This document shows positions 6,372 through 9,089 of a stretch of 9,089 nt of DNA, one piece after another. Source of the stretch: Methanobrevibacter sp. UBA412 (GTDB lineage: Archaea > Methanobacteriota > Methanobacteria > Methanobacteriales > Methanobacteriaceae); contig DAGJ01000024.1 in NCBI GenBank assembly GCA_002495685.1, positions 1 to 9,089 of the forward strand, given 5' to 3'. The notes beneath the pieces were generated by a model. The model was not told the DNA's origin and searched no databases. It saw only the letters and a list, made by a program, of their open reading frames with translations. Position 1 is the first letter of the stretch. Every line of letters begins with the position of its first letter. The position numbers and the translations under genes are program-made.

Positions 6372-6994
6372 CAAGAATTAAAATTTGTGGTATTAAAAGA
6401 CCTGAAGATATTAATATTGTTAATAAATATAAACCGGATTATATAGGATTTGTATTTTTTAAAAAAAGCCATCGTAATATTTCTGTTCTTAAAGCCCAAT
6501 ATTTAAATTCTTTTTTAGATACTCACATACAATGTGTAGGGGTTTTTGTTAATGAAGATTATCATAAAATTATTAAATTATTTAAATTAGGTATAATAGA
6601 TTTAGCTCAATTGCACGGAAATGAAACAGAAGAATATATTAAATTATTAAAAAAAAGTGCACTTGAGAAAGTGGGTAAAGATTTAAAAATTATTAAAGCA
6701 TTAGAAATTATTGATGATAAAGAAATATTTAAGTGGCAATCTTCTTGTGTGGACTATTTGTTACTAGATAATGGTAAAGGGACCGGTAAAACTTTTGACT
6801 GGACTTTAATTCAAGAAAACATTGAAAAACCATTTTTTCTTGCAGGTGGGTTAAATAGTGATAATGTTATAAATGCAATCAAAACGATAAATCCTTTTGC
6901 TGTTGATGTCAGTTCGGGTACAGAAACTAATGAAGTCAAAGATGAAGAAAAAATTAAAAAATTTATAAATAATGTGAGAAATTTATCTAAATAA
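6368..6994 (+). CDS. trpF: Phosphoribosylanthranilate isomerase
   Basis: TrpF (208 aa) performs the Amadori rearrangement that gives the TrpC substrate. It is a TIM barrel with catalytic Cys7 in IKICGIKRPEDI, YIGFVFFKKSHRNI, LAQLHGNE, catalytic Asp134 in LLLDNGKGTGKTFDW, LAGGLNSDNV (158-167) and AVDVSSGTETN (178-188) for phosphate binding. The conserved KICG must lie within the first residues, so the start is TTG at 6368: the only nearby ATG (6363) is out of frame and stops after two codons. If the true T run is one base longer, the protein would instead begin at that ATG with MFL before TRIKICG. The gap from trpC is 22 bases. It holds two of the operon's four tryptophans. Confidence 0.95.
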   Translation: MTRIKICGIKRPEDINIVNKYKPDYIGFVFFKKSHRNISVLKAQYLNSFLDTHIQCVGVFVNEDYHKIIKLFKLGIIDLAQLHGNETEEYIKLLKKSALEKVGKDLKIIKALEIIDDKEIFKWQSSCVDYLLLDNGKGTGKTFDWTLIQENIEKPFFLAGGLNSDNVINAIKTINPFAVDVSSGTETNEVKDEEKIKKFINNVRNLSK

Positions 6995-7024
6995 ATTTTA
7001 TATTAAATCAATGGAAGGTTTATA

Positions 7025-8206
7025 ATGAGTAATGGAAGATATGGGGAATATGGTGGACAATATATGTCTGAAACATTAATGAACGAATTATTAAATTTAG
7101 AGGAGAACTATAATTATTATAAAAATGATTCAAATTTTAAAAAGGAATTAAATTTTCTTTTGAAAGAATATGCGGGACGTCCTTCTTTATTGTATTATGC
7201 TAAAAGAATGACTGAAGATTTAGGTGGGGCAAAAATTTATCTTAAACGTGAAGATTTAAACCATACTGGAGCACATAAAATTAATAATGTTTTGGGTCAA
7301 ATATTATTAGCTAAAAAAATGGGTAAAACTCGTATAATAGCTGAAACTGGGGCTGGGCAACATGGTGTTGCTACAGCTACTGCTGCTGCCCTCTTAAATA
7401 TGGAATGTGAAATTTTCATGGGAAAAAAAGATACTGAAAGACAAGCTTTAAATGTTTTTCGTATGGAGTTATTAGGGGCTAAAGTTCATACAGTTACTTC
7501 TGGAACAATGACTTTAAAAGATGCAGTAAATGAAACATTTAGAGACTGGATTTCTAGAGTTTTTGATACGCATTATGTTATTGGTTCAACAATGGGTCCG
7601 CATCCTTTTCCAATGATTGTTCGTGATTTTCAAAGTGTAATAAGTGAAGAAGCTAAAAATCAAATTTTAAAAAAAGAGGGTAAATTACCAACAGCCGTTG
7701 TAGCTTGTGTTGGTGGGGGAAGTAATGCAATGGGATCTTTTTATAATTTCATTAATGATGATGTTAAATTAATTGGAGTGGAAGCTGCAGGTAAAGGGCT
7801 TGATACTCCTTATCATGCGGCTACTATATCTAAAGGTGAAGTGGGTATATTCCATGGTATGAAATCCTACTTTTGTCAAGGTAATTATGGTCAAATTTCG
7901 CCTGTTTATTCTATTTCTGCAGGATTAGATTATCCGGGTATTGGTCCAGAACATGCATATCTGCATGATATTAAACGAGCAGAATATGTTTCAATAACAG
8001 ATGAAGAAGCTGTTGATGCATTTGAATATTTATCACGTATGGAAGGAATCATACCAGCTATTGAAAGTGCTCATGCTATTGCACATGTTAAAAAAATAGC
8101 AGGAAAAATGAATAAAGAGGATATTATCATTGTTTGTCTTTCTGGAAGAGGGGATAAAGATGTTGCATCTATAGCTAAATATAAAGGGGTGAATTTAAAT
8201 GAGTAA
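7025..8206 (+). CDS. trpB: Tryptophan synthase beta chain
   Basis: TrpB (393 aa) condenses indole from TrpA with serine to make tryptophan, using pyridoxal phosphate. Lys85 in HTGAHKINN is the cofactor lysine, Glu107 in AETGAGQHG the catalytic acid/base, GGGSNAMG (230-237) the phosphate loop, and CLSGRGDKD near the C-terminus contacts the pyridine ring. Length, the [10 protein letters not shown] start and linkage to trpA identify the TrpB1 type that works in the alpha2-beta2 complex, not the longer stand-alone TrpB2. The ATG follows GGAAGG (7013-7018) with six bases of spacing. It overlaps trpA by eight bases, consistent with coupled synthesis of the two subunits. It contains one tryptophan. 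Confidence 0.97.
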   Translation: MSNGRYGEYGGQYMSETLMNELLNLEENYNYYKNDSNFKKELNFLLKEYAGRPSLLYYAKRMTEDLGGAKIYLKREDLNHTGAHKINNVLGQILLAKKMGKTRIIAETGAGQHGVATATAAALLNMECEIFMGKKDTERQALNVFRMELLGAKVHTVTSGTMTLKDAVNETFRDWISRVFDTHYVIGSTMGPHPFPMIVRDFQSVISEEAKNQILKKEGKLPTAVVACVGGGSNAMGSFYNFINDDVKLIGVEAAGKGLDTPYHAATISKGEVGIFHGMKSYFCQGNYGQISPVYSISAGLDYPGIGPEHAYLHDIKRAEYVSITDEEAVDAFEYLSRMEGIIPAIESAHAIAHVKKIAGKMNKEDIIIVCLSGRGDKDVASIAKYKGVNLNE

Positions 8207-8984
8207 AATACATAATGCATTTGATAATGAAAATGCTTTTATAGGTTTTTTAACTGCAGGAGATCCGTCTATTGAAAAAACAGTTGAATTTATTAAGATA
8301 ATGATAAATTCAGGGGTAGATTTAATTGAAATAGGTATTCCCTTTTCAGATCCTGTTGCTGAAGGACCAGTTATTCAAAATGCTAATGTAAGGGCATTAT
8401 CTAAAGGAATTAATACTGATAATGTTTTTGAAATAGTTAAAGAAGTTAGAAATTATAGTGATATTCCTTTAGTATTTTTAACTTATATTAATCCTGTTTT
8501 TTATTATGGTTATGATTTATTCTTTTCTAGATGTGAAGAATTAGGAATTGATGGTATTATTGTTCCGGATTTACCTTTTGATGAAAAAAATGAAATTTTT
8601 GATTTTGCATATTCTCATAATGTTGATATAATTTCAATGATTGCTCCAACTTCTAAAAAACGTATTGAAATGATTTCAAAAGAAGCATCAGGATTTATTT
8701 ATGTAGTTTCATCATTGGGTGTTACTGGTATGCGTAGCGAGATTAAAACGGATTTAAATTCTATCATTTCTATTATAAAAAATGTTTCTAATGTTCCAAC
8801 TGCAGTTGGTTTTGGAATTAATACTCCCGAGCAGGCGGAAAATATTTCAAAGATATCTGATGGTGTAATTGTTGGTAGTGCAATTGTGAAAATCATTGAA
8901 GAACACAAAGAAAATGCAGGATATTATATCGGGGAATATGTTAAATCTATGAAACAGGCGGTTTTAAAAGGTCAAAATAAGTAA
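8199..8984 (+). CDS. trpA: Tryptophan synthase alpha chain
   Basis: TrpA (261 aa) cleaves indole-glycerol phosphate to indole and glyceraldehyde 3-phosphate, and channels indole to TrpB. The TIM barrel shows FLTAGDPS, catalytic Glu44 in [11 protein letters not shown] (Glu49 in the Salmonella enzyme), VVSSLGVTG (169-177) and [10 protein letters not shown] with GVIVGSAIV for phosphate binding. At the place of Salmonella Asp60 the sequence has Glu55 ([11 protein letters not shown], usually ADGP), a conservative change that keeps a carboxylate. SSLGVTG and AEGPVIQ look like the clostridial variants I remember. The ATG lies inside the end of trpB, preceded by AAAGGGGTGA (8183-8192), the strongest ribosome site in the operon. 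It is the last trp gene and contains no tryptophan. Confidence 0.97.
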   Translation: MSKIHNAFDNENAFIGFLTAGDPSIEKTVEFIKIMINSGVDLIEIGIPFSDPVAEGPVIQNANVRALSKGINTDNVFEIVKEVRNYSDIPLVFLTYINPVFYYGYDLFFSRCEELGIDGIIVPDLPFDEKNEIFDFAYSHNVDIISMIAPTSKKRIEMISKEASGFIYVVSSLGVTGMRSEIKTDLNSIISIIKNVSNVPTAVGFGINTPEQAENISKISDGVIVGSAIVKIIEEHKENAGYYIGEYVKSMKQAVLKGQNK

Positions 8985-8985
8985 A

Positions 8986-9058
8986 TTTTTTCTAAAATAT
9001 TGAAATATAAATCATTTTTTATTCTATAAATATTAATTATTTAATTTTTATTGTTTTT
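8986..9058 (+). terminator. Oligo-T terminator region of the trp operon
   Basis: Right after the trpA stop there are four T runs of five or six bases (8986-8991, 9015-9020, 9045-9049, 9054-9058) in sequence almost without G or C, and no stable hairpin. Archaeal RNA polymerase can stop at such oligo-T tracts without a stem. No gene is seen in 8985-9066. Confidence 0.55.
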
Positions 9059-9066
9059 AATAAATA

Positions 9067-9089
9067 GGCTCTGTCAAAAACTTAGTTGA
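9067..9089. mobile_element. Possible terminal inverted repeat of an insertion sequence (cut by window end)
   Basis: After about 80 bases of nearly pure A/T, composition changes to a string starting GGCTCTGTCAAAAAC and running to the window end. A GG(C/G)-start followed by TGTCAAAAA is typical of the outer tips of several transposon families. No transposase, second repeat end or target duplication lies within the window, so this is a suspicion only. Confidence 0.33.

Noticed and set aside
5931..6499. Two minus-strand open frames within trpC and across trpC/trpF
   Set aside because: Both oppose conserved barrel motifs of real genes and lack any support of their own.
8699..8908. Minus-strand open frame inside trpA
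   Set aside because: Opposite to the phosphate-binding region of trpA; a shadow.

Overview
The window is very AT-rich and almost certainly comes from a low-GC methanogenic archaeon of the order Methanobacteriales (Methanobrevibacter- or Methanosphaera-like). The best support is the membrane metalloprotease at 1536-2144, whose sequence around the HEIGH motif resembles the archaeal M50 proteins of that order as I remember them. TTTATATA boxes of the methanogen TATA type upstream of two genes, and purine-rich Shine-Dalgarno sites of the AGGAG/GGTGA type, agree with this. The genus cannot be fixed without a search.

Layout. 1-81 is the C-terminal tail of a gene entering from the left (one membrane segment). 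82-169 is a T/A-rich convergent terminator zone. 170-553 (minus) is a small unrecognised protein. 554-812 is a gene-free, divergently transcribed promoter region. 813-1532 (plus) is a HEAT-repeat-like protein that converges, with a 3-base gap, on 1536-2144 (minus), a site-2-protease-type M50 membrane metalloprotease. 2145-2352 is the divergent regulatory region shared by the protease and the trp operon. 2353-8984 is a complete tryptophan operon, trpE-G-D-C-F-B-A. 8985-9066 is a T-rich terminator region, and the last 23 bases look like the tip of an insertion sequence.

The seven trp genes encode the whole route from chorismate to tryptophan. TrpE/TrpG make anthranilate, TrpD adds phosphoribosyl, TrpF isomerises, TrpC closes the indole ring, and TrpA/TrpB convert indole-glycerol phosphate plus serine to tryptophan. 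Genes are tightly packed: E/G overlap by 4 bases, B/A overlap by 8, and the other gaps are 22-51 bases. This points to one transcript driven from the TATA box near 2276. Key catalytic residues are visible in all seven proteins, and none looks broken.

No new molecular system is evident. The points most worth a second look are: the bacterial (clostridial) gene order and flavour of the operon in an apparently archaeal genome; the odd trpF start, with eight Gs, a two-codon decoy ORF and a TTG start overlapping its stop; a 20-bp-phased pair of AAATAGTAC repeats upstream of the trp TATA box; a Glu in place of the usual catalytic Asp in TrpA; and strong sparing of tryptophan in the tryptophan enzymes.
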